A stretch of 29,810 nucleotides of DNA from an uncultured Fastidiosipila sp. (GTDB lineage: Bacteria; Bacillota; Clostridia; Saccharofermentanales; Fastidiosipilaceae): NCBI GenBank assembly GCA_947253875.1, contig CAMYAM010000015.1:1-29810 (forward strand). The letters are read 5' to 3'. The notes below the pieces were generated by a model that worked only from the letters and a program-made list of their open reading frames with translations, ran no database searches and had not been told where the DNA came from. This document shows, one piece after another, positions 17,525-25,045 of the stretch (position 1 is the first letter of the stretch; each line of letters starts with the position of its first letter). The position numbers were made by a program, and so were the translations under genes.

Positions 17525-18763
17525 TTAATGTTCCGCTTTAGATGCAACTTCGTCAAACGCTACTTTTGCATCAACTGCTGAGTTCTTATTTAAGATTTGC
17601 TCTAGAGCTAATCCTATATCGTCAGAAATGTTTGACCATTGATCTGTTGCTACAAATGATGCAGGCATATGCTCTGCTGAACGCTCTAGCATTTTGTAGA
17701 AATTAACTGTAGCTTCTGATTTCTCAAGTCCCTCTGATTCAACAACTGATTTCAAGACTGGTAACTCGAAGCCGATTCTTTCTTTGTTTAATTCTTCACT
17801 TGTCCAATATTTAATAAATTCCCAAGCAGCTTCTACATTCTTAGAATCTTTAGAAATACCTAAACCTGAACTACTTACTATACTTTGTGATTTTTGCTCG
17901 CCGAAGTTTGGTAATAATGCTATACCATATTTAATTCCTGATTCGTTCAACGCGTTTACTGACCAAGCACCATTCATGAACATACCAATCTTACCAAGTT
18001 TGAAGTTTTCTTCACCGTAGTCATTAGTTCCTACTGCTGCACCTTCCTTGATCATTTCTTGGAAGAATGCAAATGGTTTAGTTGTTGCTTCAGAATTAAT
18101 TACATTCTTCATATTTCCATCTTTGTCTGAGAAAGCTCCACCATTTGACCAAGCAAACATTTCTTGATCATATGGATCTGGTTTAATAGGAATTGCTAAT
18201 CCATATGTGCTATCATCTAATGCTGAGATTTTTTCTGCAGCTGCTTTTGCATCTTCCCAGGTCCAGTCGCCTGTTGGCATCTCTACACCAGCTTTTTCAA
18301 ATAGGTCTTTGTTATAGTACATAACGTGTGTTGTAAATCCTACTGGAATACCATAAACATCATCACCGATCTTATTATAGTTCCATAAAGTCTCGTAGAA
18401 ATTATCTTTGTATTCTTTACCTTCTTTTTTGATTAAGTCATTTAAAGATAATAAAGCTTTGCTATATTTTGGATAGTTCCACATATACATAACATCTGGT
18501 GCATCTTTACCACCCATTGCTGCTGTTACTTTTGTGTCATAATTATCGCCATAAGCTTCCAAACTTACTTCGATTTTGTCATTTTCCTTATTAAATCTAT
18601 CCACTCTCTTTTGTTGGTCAGTTAAGTCTTGGGCGCTATCCCAAGTTGCAAATCTGATTTTCACTTTGCCGTTGCTAGAACCGCCTGAGTTGTTACAAGC
18701 TACCAAAGAAAATGCTGTAGCTATTGTTAGAGCAATTGCTCCTGCTTTTTTGATAAATTTCAT
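17525..18763 (-). CDS. Sugar ABC transporter substrate-binding lipoprotein (CUT1)
   Basis: A 412-residue extracellular solute-binding protein, family 1. The N-terminal signal MKFIKKAGAIALTIATAFSL ends in the lipobox LVAC with C23 as the lipidated residue, followed by a Ser/Gly/Asn linker. The mature part begins KIRFATWDSAQD, typical of MalE/MsmE-like proteins. It delivers oligosaccharide to the two permeases encoded downstream and is the first gene of the cluster. GGGAGGT lies about 5 nt before ATG 18763. The substrate cannot be read from sequence; the downstream GH65 and beta-phosphoglucomutase suggest an alpha-glucosyl disaccharide, while the GH42 raises galacto-oligosaccharides. Confidence 0.94.
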   Translation of the reverse strand: MKFIKKAGAIALTIATAFSLVACNNSGGSSNGKVKIRFATWDSAQDLTDQQKRVDRFNKENDKIEVSLEAYGDNYDTKVTAAMGGKDAPDVMYMWNYPKYSKALLSLNDLIKKEGKEYKDNFYETLWNYNKIGDDVYGIPVGFTTHVMYYNKDLFEKAGVEMPTGDWTWEDAKAAAEKISALDDSTYGLAIPIKPDPYDQEMFAWSNGGAFSDKDGNMKNVINSEATTKPFAFFQEMIKEGAAVGTNDYGEENFKLGKIGMFMNGAWSVNALNESGIKYGIALLPNFGEQKSQSIVSSSGLGISKDSKNVEAAWEFIKYWTSEELNKERIGFELPVLKSVVESEGLEKSEATVNFYKMLERSAEHMPASFVATDQWSNISDDIGLALEQILNKNSAVDAKVAFDEVASKAEH

Positions 18764-19022
18764 ACATACCTCCCAAAATTAATGAAATTTGTGCAAATAC
18801 TACAACCTATAATTGGGTTCCTTCACCAATTTATAAGGGTCCAAGGTTAAATTATCTTTTTGACAGTGGTATTAATCTAACTGCGTTTTTAAATTGTGTA
18901 ATTTAACCAATCGTTTAAGTAGAATTTAGCATATAGTGCAAGCATTAAAAATTAAATTTCGCGTTATTATTTTAAGATAATCGCTATTTAAGGTGTTTTA
19001 CTAAAATATTGGCGGAAATATT
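18764..19022 (-). promoter_or_regulatory. Upstream control region of the sugar-import operon
   Basis: Noncoding stretch between the operon and a terminator. A weak promoter candidate on the minus strand is TTAGAT (18875-18880), 18 nt, GATAAT (18851-18856). A leader stem-loop can form from 18808-18816 (TATAATTGG) with 18826-18835 (CCAATTTATA, one bulged base). Further upstream TTGCAC (on minus, near 18935-18940) could be another -35 box. AraC-type sites are expected here, but I could not identify a clear pair of direct repeats. Confidence 0.4.
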
Positions 19023-19060
19023 AAACACCCTTATGTGCAATATGCACAATAAGGGTGTTT
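19023..19060 (-). terminator. Terminator of the DUF4091 gene
   Basis: Long stem of 17 bp with one bulged base (AAACACCCTTATGTGCA against TGCACAATAAGGGTGTTT) and a 3-nt loop. The minus-strand tail is TTTAATATTT. It lies about 50 nt beyond the stop of the DUF4091 gene and insulates the sugar operon downstream. Confidence 0.8.
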
Positions 19061-19111
19061 ACCAATTGTCTATAATCACAAGGGTCTATTAAAAACCCTT
19101 AGAATCTACTT

Positions 19112-20791
19112 CTAATTATTATTTATTAAACTTGAGATTCTATCTTTCACAACCTCATTCAATTCTAATAGCTTAGATTTACCAGATGTTCCTTTTGGAT
19201 ATTGTTTGAAGGTGACATTGGATCCAAGAACGGATTTAATAACGTCTTTAACATTCTCTTTGTTTGTAAGTAATTCAAGTGCTTTAAATAATCTTAAATC
19301 TTGTAAAGCTTCATAGAAAACACGTCCTCTAATTGAGTCCAATGCTTCTCCTTTGATTCCTGGATAAACAAGATAGGAATCCCCACTTACAAAGCCATTC
19401 ATGGCATCACCTGTAACATATGGGTTAATCAGATGTCTTGAGAATTGAGAGTTGTAGAAGTTAAATCCCCATTGCAAGAAACCTTCTATGTCATATAGAT
19501 ACATCTGTGCACCTATAATTCTATTTCTAGCGGAAGGCATTGATATAATTCTATTACTTACCTCTAAAACCTGACCACAACAATAATATGTCCATAGATT
19601 CTCTACTTTATTCTCCAAAAACGGCTCAATTTCATCATTTGTAGGAATTGGTCTATGTACTAAACCTTTTTCATAGAATTCATAATTACTGAGCGCATCC
19701 ATAGTTCTTTCTGGTGGCAAATATGGTTCAACTATTTTCTTAGCTTCTGCATAAGTATCAATATTATCTAAGTTAGGCTCATCGGAAACGTGCCAATAGG
19801 TTCTTTCCCATAAGTTTCTAGCTTCAAGATATTCGCGCATTGCAGTCAAAAGTTGTTGCAAAAACTTTCTATATTCAGGACTTGTTGCCTTAGTATGCCA
19901 GCCAAATAGTTTCTCTTCCTTGCCATCTACTTTGACAATTATTTTTGGACAAGCAACCGCACCCCATTGAGTGAATAAATGTGCCATCTCAAAATACTTG
20001 ATGCCTCGACTCAACGCTAGATCAATCCAGCGATCCAACTTATCAAAGTTAAAGCTATATTTATCACCATTCTTCTCAATTTCTAACAACTGAATAGTGG
20101 TTCTCTCTCCACCAACTTGTGTGTCGAGAGGTGGTGTAAATATCGGTGTTAACAATAAGTTGACTCCATTTCTAACAGCAGCTTGCATATGAATATCAAT
20201 AAGCTCCCAATGTCTTTCGGAGAAAACTTCAACATTATAATAATCTGCAACAGTATCTGCATGGAACCATTGTGTATGAATCAGTTCTTGTTCAGGCAAC
20301 TGCTGATCCAATATTTCAATTTCTAATTCATCAGACCAGATTAACTCATCCTTATCTAATGACTTTATATTCAATTTAATATTATATTTTCCTGCAGACA
20401 TATTCTCTGGGACTAATACACGGAACCACAGACTACGCCATTGATTAGCATAAGGTCTGAAAATATTAGTTTCTTTTGGGACCAATAAATCTGGTGCCAA
20501 TCTAGGATCAGTAAATAAATAATCATCATCTACTCTATCTAAATAAGCTGGCAAAGTCACAGGTACTAATTCGACACGCTCAACACTAATATTCAAACCT
20601 TCATCTGAAACGAGTTCATAAGTAAGATCTGGTAAATATAGAGAACCACTTTTATATTCAAAAACATAAGCTAACTGGAAGTTAAGTACTTCCCCTTGTA
20701 GCAGTTTAATCTTCTTGTCTTTAAGACTATCCGGTTCTTGTTCTGGAAAAACTTTCACCAATGAATCAATTAATTTGAACTTAAAACTCAT
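19112..20791 (-). CDS. DUF4091 glycoside-hydrolase-like protein (GH123-related)
   Basis: A 559-residue protein. An N-terminal beta-sandwich (about 1-165) precedes a TIM-barrel-like region (about 170-480) with the C-terminal DUF4091 signature (WGFNFYNSQF...GDSYLVYPG...SIRGRVFYEALQDLRLFKAL). An adjacent acidic pair, D337-E338 in HVSDEP, matches the Asp-Glu pair that GH123 beta-N-acetylgalactosaminidases use in substrate-assisted catalysis. No signal peptide is seen, so it would act inside the cell. GGAGG precedes ATG 20791. The neighbours are a small membrane protein and mscL upstream, after a 31-bp tandem repeat, and a terminator downstream. A beta-N-acetylgalactosaminidase on imported host glycans is the best guess; most DUF4091 proteins are uncharacterised. 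Confidence 0.75.
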   Translation of the reverse strand: MSFKFKLIDSLVKVFPEQEPDSLKDKKIKLLQGEVLNFQLAYVFEYKSGSLYLPDLTYELVSDEGLNISVERVELVPVTLPAYLDRVDDDYLFTDPRLAPDLLVPKETNIFRPYANQWRSLWFRVLVPENMSAGKYNIKLNIKSLDKDELIWSDELEIEILDQQLPEQELIHTQWFHADTVADYYNVEVFSERHWELIDIHMQAAVRNGVNLLLTPIFTPPLDTQVGGERTTIQLLEIEKNGDKYSFNFDKLDRWIDLALSRGIKYFEMAHLFTQWGAVACPKIIVKVDGKEEKLFGWHTKATSPEYRKFLQQLLTAMREYLEARNLWERTYWHVSDEPNLDNIDTYAEAKKIVEPYLPPERTMDALSNYEFYEKGLVHRPIPTNDEIEPFLENKVENLWTYYCCGQVLEVSNRIISMPSARNRIIGAQMYLYDIEGFLQWGFNFYNSQFSRHLINPYVTGDAMNGFVSGDSYLVYPGIKGEALDSIRGRVFYEALQDLRLFKALELLTNKENVKDVIKSVLGSNVTFKQYPKGTSGKSKLLELNEVVKDRISSLINNN

Positions 20792-20804
20792 TTCGCCTCC
20801 AAAA

Positions 20805-20866
20805 ATTAAAATATTTCTCTATTAGTTTTGCTTAAATTAAAATATATCTCTATTAATTTCGCTTAA
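20805..20866. repeat. Two-copy 31-bp tandem repeat
   Basis: Copies at 20805-20835 and 20836-20866 are directly adjacent and differ at three positions. Each contains CTCTATTA and ends in CTTAA. The second copy overlaps the stop codon of the small membrane protein gene (20863-20865). The repeat fills most of the gap to the DUF4091 gene and contains AT-rich candidate -10 boxes on the minus strand. It may be a local slippage duplication that moved or doubled a promoter element. Confidence 0.85.
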
Positions 20867-21090
20867 TATCTAAATTTTCTATTATTATTACTATTTCTTC
20901 TTTGTTCCAAAAACTTCTTTACATCAAAAGCAAGCCCTACCATTAATGCAATGATAGAGCTTACGATTAAGATAACATACAAAGCCTTTGGAAGCTCCCA
21001 GACTTTAGTATTGATTAGTTCTGTTGCTACTAAAGCTAACAAACCAATCCACAAAGCCCAGTTTATTTCTGTTTGATTTTGTTTTTGCAT
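20863..21090 (-). CDS. Small two-TM membrane protein, unknown function
   Basis: A 75-residue protein with two hydrophobic segments (about 11-24 and 37-54), a short charged N-terminus (MQKQNQTEIN) and a basic Asn/Arg-rich tail (KKFLEQRRNSNNNRKFRY). I do not recognise a family. It starts 14 nt after mscL on the same strand, so it is likely co-transcribed with the channel gene. It could be a small envelope or osmotic-stress protein, but nothing in the sequence shows this. The length and the positive-inside pattern support a real gene. Confidence 0.6.
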   Translation of the reverse strand: MQKQNQTEINWALWIGLLALVATELINTKVWELPKALYVILIVSSIIALMVGLAFDVKKFLEQRRNSNNNRKFRY

Positions 21091-21104
21091 AATTACCCTA
21101 TTTA

Positions 21105-21503
21105 TTATTTATTTCTTAAAAGATCTCTAATCTCTGTTAGTAATACTTCTTCTTTGCTTGGAGCTGTTTCTTCTGCTTCTTCTTCAGCAGCTGCTTCTTC
21201 CTCTTGTTTTTTGCTTAATTTTTGCAAAGAGTTTAATCCTTTAATTACAAAGAATAGAACAAGAGCAATAATTAAGAAGCTAATAACAGCATTGATAAAG
21301 TTACCTAACATAACTTCAGCAGTACCAATCTTAATTACTAATTGTGAGAAATCTGCCTGACCAATCAATAGACCAATAAATGGTGAAATAATGTCATTAA
21401 CTAATGAGTTAACAATTGCTGTAAATGCAGCACCCATTACCATACCTACTGCCAAGTCAAGAATATTACCTTTTGCAATAAATTCTTTAAATTCTTTCCA
21501 CAT
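21105..21503 (-). CDS. mscL: Large-conductance mechanosensitive channel MscL
   Basis: A 132-residue channel that opens under membrane tension during osmotic downshock and releases solutes. The N-terminal helix MWKEFKEFIAKGNILDLAVG leads into TM1 with the gate glycine/alanine pattern VGMVMGAAFTAIVNSLVNDIISP (18-41). TM2 lies at about 70-90 (INAVISFLIIALVLFFVIKG), followed by a Glu/Ala-rich linker and a C-terminal amphipathic helix (EEVLLTEIRDLLRNK). Length and order match the family closely. The ribosome binding site is weak. It is followed by a small membrane protein gene. Confidence 0.97.
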   Translation of the reverse strand: MWKEFKEFIAKGNILDLAVGMVMGAAFTAIVNSLVNDIISPFIGLLIGQADFSQLVIKIGTAEVMLGNFINAVISFLIIALVLFFVIKGLNSLQKLSKKQEEEAAAEEEAEETAPSKEEVLLTEIRDLLRNK

Positions 21504-21596
21504 AAGATTACCGTTTTCCCTTTCTTTATACTCAAATATATTCTCTCATATTTCCTAAACTTTAACATAAGATTATAGGCATCTATGTAAATGCTT

Positions 21597-22514
21597 CTAA
21601 GGAATGATCTTGCCACTAGCTCTGTATATTTCGTACCATTCTTCACGAGTTAACTCAAACTTACATGCTTCAACAGTATTTTCTAGTCGTTTAATCTTTG
21701 TAGTTCCAAGAACTGTCTGAATTTGAGCTGGATGTCTCAATATCCAAGCTGCTGCAACAGCACTAGGATTTGTATTATATTTATTTGCAATCTCCTCGAG
21801 TTTCTCGTTTAATTCTGCATACTCAGGATCATTCATGAAAGTCCCCTTGAGATCACTTCTTTGGAATGGTGACCATGCCTGTAGGCGAATATCATTCAAT
21901 TGAGAATACTGTATAGTTCCACCAGAATAGTCTATTGCTTCTGGTACCGCTCTATTAACATTAATTCCTACATCAACCATATTTGAGTGACTTATACTAA
22001 ATTGCATTTGATTGAACTTTGGTTTGAGCTCATCAGGTAAACAGCGATTTAACAACTCAATCTGATATGGATTGTAGTTACTTACACCGAAGTGTTTAAC
22101 CTTTCCTTCATCATGCAACTTGGTAAAAGCCTCCGCAACCTGTTCTGGCTCTATCAAAGCATCCGGTCTGTGTAATAATAAAATATCAATATAATCAAGA
22201 CCTAATCTTTGCAAACTTCCATCGACTGATTCCAAAATATGTTTGCTAGATGCATCATATCTTCCTGGTCTAATTGAAGCTTTCGTTTGTAGGATATAAT
22301 CTTCTCTTGGAACATCCTTTAGTGCTTTTCCTAAAACAATATCACTATCTCCACCAGCATAAATATCAGCTGTATCGAACATGTTCACGCCTAATTCTAG
22401 AGCTCTCTTAACAAGCGCATTGGCATCATCTTGTGAAACACCAGGCAATCTCATTACACCAAGAACTATCTCTGGCACTTTAATTGTTTCATTTACTGCT
22501 TTAAAATATCTCAT
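21597..22514 (-). CDS. Aldo/keto reductase (YdhF-like)
   Basis: A 305-residue NADPH-dependent oxidoreductase of the aldo/keto reductase superfamily with an (alpha/beta)8 barrel. The catalytic tetrad is visible: D47 and Y52 in FDTADIYAGG, K78 in LQTKAS and H115 in LLLHRPD. The C-terminal TTKIKRLENTVEA is the nucleotide-binding region. AAGGAGG precedes ATG 22514 at about 6 nt. Similarity is closest to the E. coli YdhF/oxidoreductase group, whose substrates are ill defined. The next gene upstream (mnmA) ends at a strong terminator, so this gene needs its own promoter. It may reduce aldehydes or sugars, but the substrate is not shown. Confidence 0.93.
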   Translation of the reverse strand: MRYFKAVNETIKVPEIVLGVMRLPGVSQDDANALVKRALELGVNMFDTADIYAGGDSDIVLGKALKDVPREDYILQTKASIRPGRYDASSKHILESVDGSLQRLGLDYIDILLLHRPDALIEPEQVAEAFTKLHDEGKVKHFGVSNYNPYQIELLNRCLPDELKPKFNQMQFSISHSNMVDVGINVNRAVPEAIDYSGGTIQYSQLNDIRLQAWSPFQRSDLKGTFMNDPEYAELNEKLEEIANKYNTNPSAVAAAWILRHPAQIQTVLGTTKIKRLENTVEACKFELTREEWYEIYRASGKIIP

Positions 22515-22606
22515 CTGAACCTCCTTAAGTGCTTTACATATAATTTACTATATAATCTCAAGTCGTTCCAATTCCTACGCACCATTTTTTTTAAATTCAC
22601 AAAAAA

Positions 22607-22629
22607 ATCCTGTGCAGTAGGCACAGGAT
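22607..22629 (-). terminator. Terminator of mnmA
   Basis: Perfect 9-bp stem ATCCTGTGC/GCACAGGAT with a 5-nt loop, followed on the minus strand by a run of T (complement of the A-run 22601-22607). A textbook rho-independent terminator 35 nt after the mnmA stop. Confidence 0.92.
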
Positions 22630-22663
22630 AAATATTCTTTTGCAATTGTTATAAACAAATCCT

Positions 22664-23776
22664 TTAAACATATTGTCTCTTCTCACCATTCATATAAGCA
22701 GCATCTATTGTTGCTCCACCAAGGCATTCTTCCCCTGTGTAAAAGACTATAGACTGACCTGGGGTAACAGAACGTGCTAAGTCTGGAAAATATACTCTAC
22801 ATTTATTATTTTCCAGGACTTCTACTCTACATGGGATATCTTTTTGGCGATAACGAATCTTACAAGTTAACTCTAAGTTCTTATCTGTTTGTGGAACGAT
22901 GAAATTAAGATCTGAAGCTTCCAACATGTCTGAATATAGCAGAGGATTATCAAACCCTTGCCCAACATATAGAGTATTGGTCTCAATATCTTTTCCAACA
23001 ACAAACCAAGGTTCGTTGGAATCACCGCCTCCGCCAATTCCTAAACCATGTCTTTGTCCGATTGTATAGTACATTAATCCAGCATGTTCACCTTTATCTT
23101 CACCATCAATGGTCAGCATTCTACCCGGCTTAGCTGGTAAATAATTTGATAAAAATTCATTAAAATCTCTTTCGCCAATGAAGCAAATTCCAGTAGAGTC
23201 TTTCTTGTCAGCCGTAGGTAAATTGTACTTATGCGCTAATTCACGAACTTCTTTTTTATCCAGATCACCTACTGGGAAAATTATATTTTGCAATTGCTCT
23301 TGGCTTAATTGATTTAAGAAATAACTTTGATCCTTATTATTATCTACCCCTCTAAGCAAATGAGTCTTTCCATCACTTCTATCTACTCTGGCATAATGTC
23401 CTGTAGCTACATAATCTGCACCAATTTCCATTGCATAATCTAGGAAAGCTCGGAATTTAATTTCTTTATTGCACATTACATCTGGATTTGGAGTTCTGTT
23501 CAACTTATATTCATCTAGGAAGTATGAGAACACTCTATCTTTATATTCTTTTTCAAAATTAATTGAATAGTAAGGCACGCCCAAAGTATTACAAACATCG
23601 ACAACATCTTTGTAATCTTCAGTTGCAGTACAGTGTCCATTCTCATCAGTATCGTCCCAGTTTTTCATGAAAATACCAATAACGTCATAGCCTTGATCTC
23701 TTAACAAAGCCATAGCTACTGATGAATCAACACCACCACTCATTCCTACTACTACTTTTGCTTTCTTTTCTTCCAT
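22664..23776 (-). CDS. mnmA: tRNA-specific 2-thiouridylase MnmA
   Basis: A 370-residue enzyme that adds sulfur to uridine 34 of tRNA Lys, Glu and Gln. The PP-loop ATP-binding motif SGGVDSS is at 13-19, with catalytic C102 in DVMCNKEIKF and C198 in STGICFIGERDF. TGHYAR near 125-130, DQSYFL and the C-terminal beta-barrel (GQSIVFYTGEECLGG) are all canonical. It follows a cysteine desulfurase gene by 77 nt on the same strand, the arrangement seen for the dedicated YrvO-MnmA pair in Bacillus. The sulfur donor is thus probably the neighbour. Confidence 0.97.
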   Translation of the reverse strand: MEEKKAKVVVGMSGGVDSSVAMALLRDQGYDVIGIFMKNWDDTDENGHCTATEDYKDVVDVCNTLGVPYYSINFEKEYKDRVFSYFLDEYKLNRTPNPDVMCNKEIKFRAFLDYAMEIGADYVATGHYARVDRSDGKTHLLRGVDNNKDQSYFLNQLSQEQLQNIIFPVGDLDKKEVRELAHKYNLPTADKKDSTGICFIGERDFNEFLSNYLPAKPGRMLTIDGEDKGEHAGLMYYTIGQRHGLGIGGGGDSNEPWFVVGKDIETNTLYVGQGFDNPLLYSDMLEASDLNFIVPQTDKNLELTCKIRYRQKDIPCRVEVLENNKCRVYFPDLARSVTPGQSIVFYTGEECLGGATIDAAYMNGEKRQYV

Positions 23777-23853
23777 AAATATATTATTCCTTTTTTATTT
23801 CTCACGAAGCATTGCTAAAATCCCTAATGCCTACATTAACAAATACACAGCGA

Positions 23854-24984
23854 CTAAGCTAAACTAGCAATAACTTCTACAAATCTATCTATATCTGCTT
23901 TTGTGCTAAAAATTCCTAAGGACAAACGTAAACTCTCATCAACTCTTGGATCTTCTGCTCCAAACATAGACACTAAAACTCTACTAGGCTCCAATGCACC
24001 TGCAGCACAAGCAGATCCAGCTGATACTTCTACTCCAGCCATATCTAATCTAATTAGAGCCTGACTGGATTTTATCCCTTTGAAGTGAATATTATGAACC
24101 CCAGGGTATTTTTTTGCTGTAGCATTTAGTTCATATTTAATATTTGCTGAATCTAGTTGTGCAAAAAGATATTCAGATAATTCTTCTATCTTAGCTTCAC
24201 TATCTAATCTTTCTGCTTGAGCAAGCTCTAAAGCTCTGGCAAAACCACTCGCTAATGCAAGGCTCTCTGTACCTGCTCTATGTGAATTCTCCTGATGTCC
24301 ACCAAGTTGCAAGGCCTGCAAATTAATACTTGGATCTTGATACGCTAAGCCAATTCCTTTGGGTCCGTAGATTTTGTGAGCTGTTATGCTGAATGCATCT
24401 GCTTGTATATCACCTGCGTTCAAGTCAATTTTACCTGCTGCTTGTACATAATCTGTATGAAAGAAAATCCCCTTTTCTTTCAACAAGGCTGCAATATCTT
24501 GGACAGGCATAATCACTCCAGTCTCGTTATTAACTGTCATTAATGAGACCAGTGCAGTTTCATCATGCAAGGCTTCAGCAAGATCCTCTATTAAATACGT
24601 CCCTGACTTGTCCAAAGGCAAATATGACACTACAAAACCTTCTTTTTCTAGACTTTTGAAAACTTCATATACTGAAGGGTGCTCAGCTTCGCCAGTAATT
24701 AAATGATTACCTCTACCCTCATTTCTAAGCTTATATGCATTTGATCTAATTATTAAATTATTAGCCTCTGTCGCTCCAGATGTAAAAGTCACACCTTTTG
24801 GATTAACTGCTAAAGATTTGGCAAGGCTTTGTCTTGCAGATTCCAGCTCTGCCCTAGCAGCTCGACCGCTCGCATATTGCGATGATGGATTCCCCCAATA
24901 TTCAAGAGCAGTTTCAGACATTATTTCAAAAACTTCCTTACGCAAAGGAGTCGTAGCTGCGTAATCTAAATATGTTTTATTCAT
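23854..24984 (-). CDS. Cysteine desulfurase (NifS/IscS family), probable MnmA partner
   Basis: A 376-residue PLP enzyme that removes sulfur from L-cysteine as a persulfide and passes it to acceptors. The N-terminus YLDYAATTPLR is typical. H101 stacks on PLP (GEAEHPSV), K204 in SITAHKIYGPKG forms the Schiff base, and C326 in SAGSACAAG is the persulfide cysteine in a long flexible loop, as in group I enzymes. A weak GTAGGAAG ribosome binding site precedes ATG 24984. Placement just upstream of mnmA suggests its main role is tRNA thiolation, like Bacillus YrvO; supply of Fe-S assembly is also possible. The gene lies 61 nt after the GH33 sialidase gene without a clear terminator between them. Confidence 0.95.
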   Translation of the reverse strand: MNKTYLDYAATTPLRKEVFEIMSETALEYWGNPSSQYASGRAARAELESARQSLAKSLAVNPKGVTFTSGATEANNLIIRSNAYKLRNEGRGNHLITGEAEHPSVYEVFKSLEKEGFVVSYLPLDKSGTYLIEDLAEALHDETALVSLMTVNNETGVIMPVQDIAALLKEKGIFFHTDYVQAAGKIDLNAGDIQADAFSITAHKIYGPKGIGLAYQDPSINLQALQLGGHQENSHRAGTESLALASGFARALELAQAERLDSEAKIEELSEYLFAQLDSANIKYELNATAKKYPGVHNIHFKGIKSSQALIRLDMAGVEVSAGSACAAGALEPSRVLVSMFGAEDPRVDESLRLSLGIFSTKADIDRFVEVIASLA

Positions 24985-25045
24985 AACTTCCTACCTAGTT
25001 GATTAAACAATCTAATTTATTAAGTACTTTAATTTACTTAGCGTT

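Noticed and set aside
15690..18763. Complete stand-alone ABC importer
   Set aside because: No ATPase gene occurs in the cluster or elsewhere in the window, so it must borrow a shared ATPase.
19079..19100. AAGGGT/ACCCTT hairpin as a second terminator of the DUF4091 gene
   Set aside because: Only 6 bp, a long loop and no T-run; the stem-loop at 19023-19060 is far better.
21504..21646. Extra open frame covering the mscL upstream region and the end of the reductase gene
   Set aside because: It overlaps the ends of two well-supported genes in another frame and has no recognisable domain or ribosome binding site.
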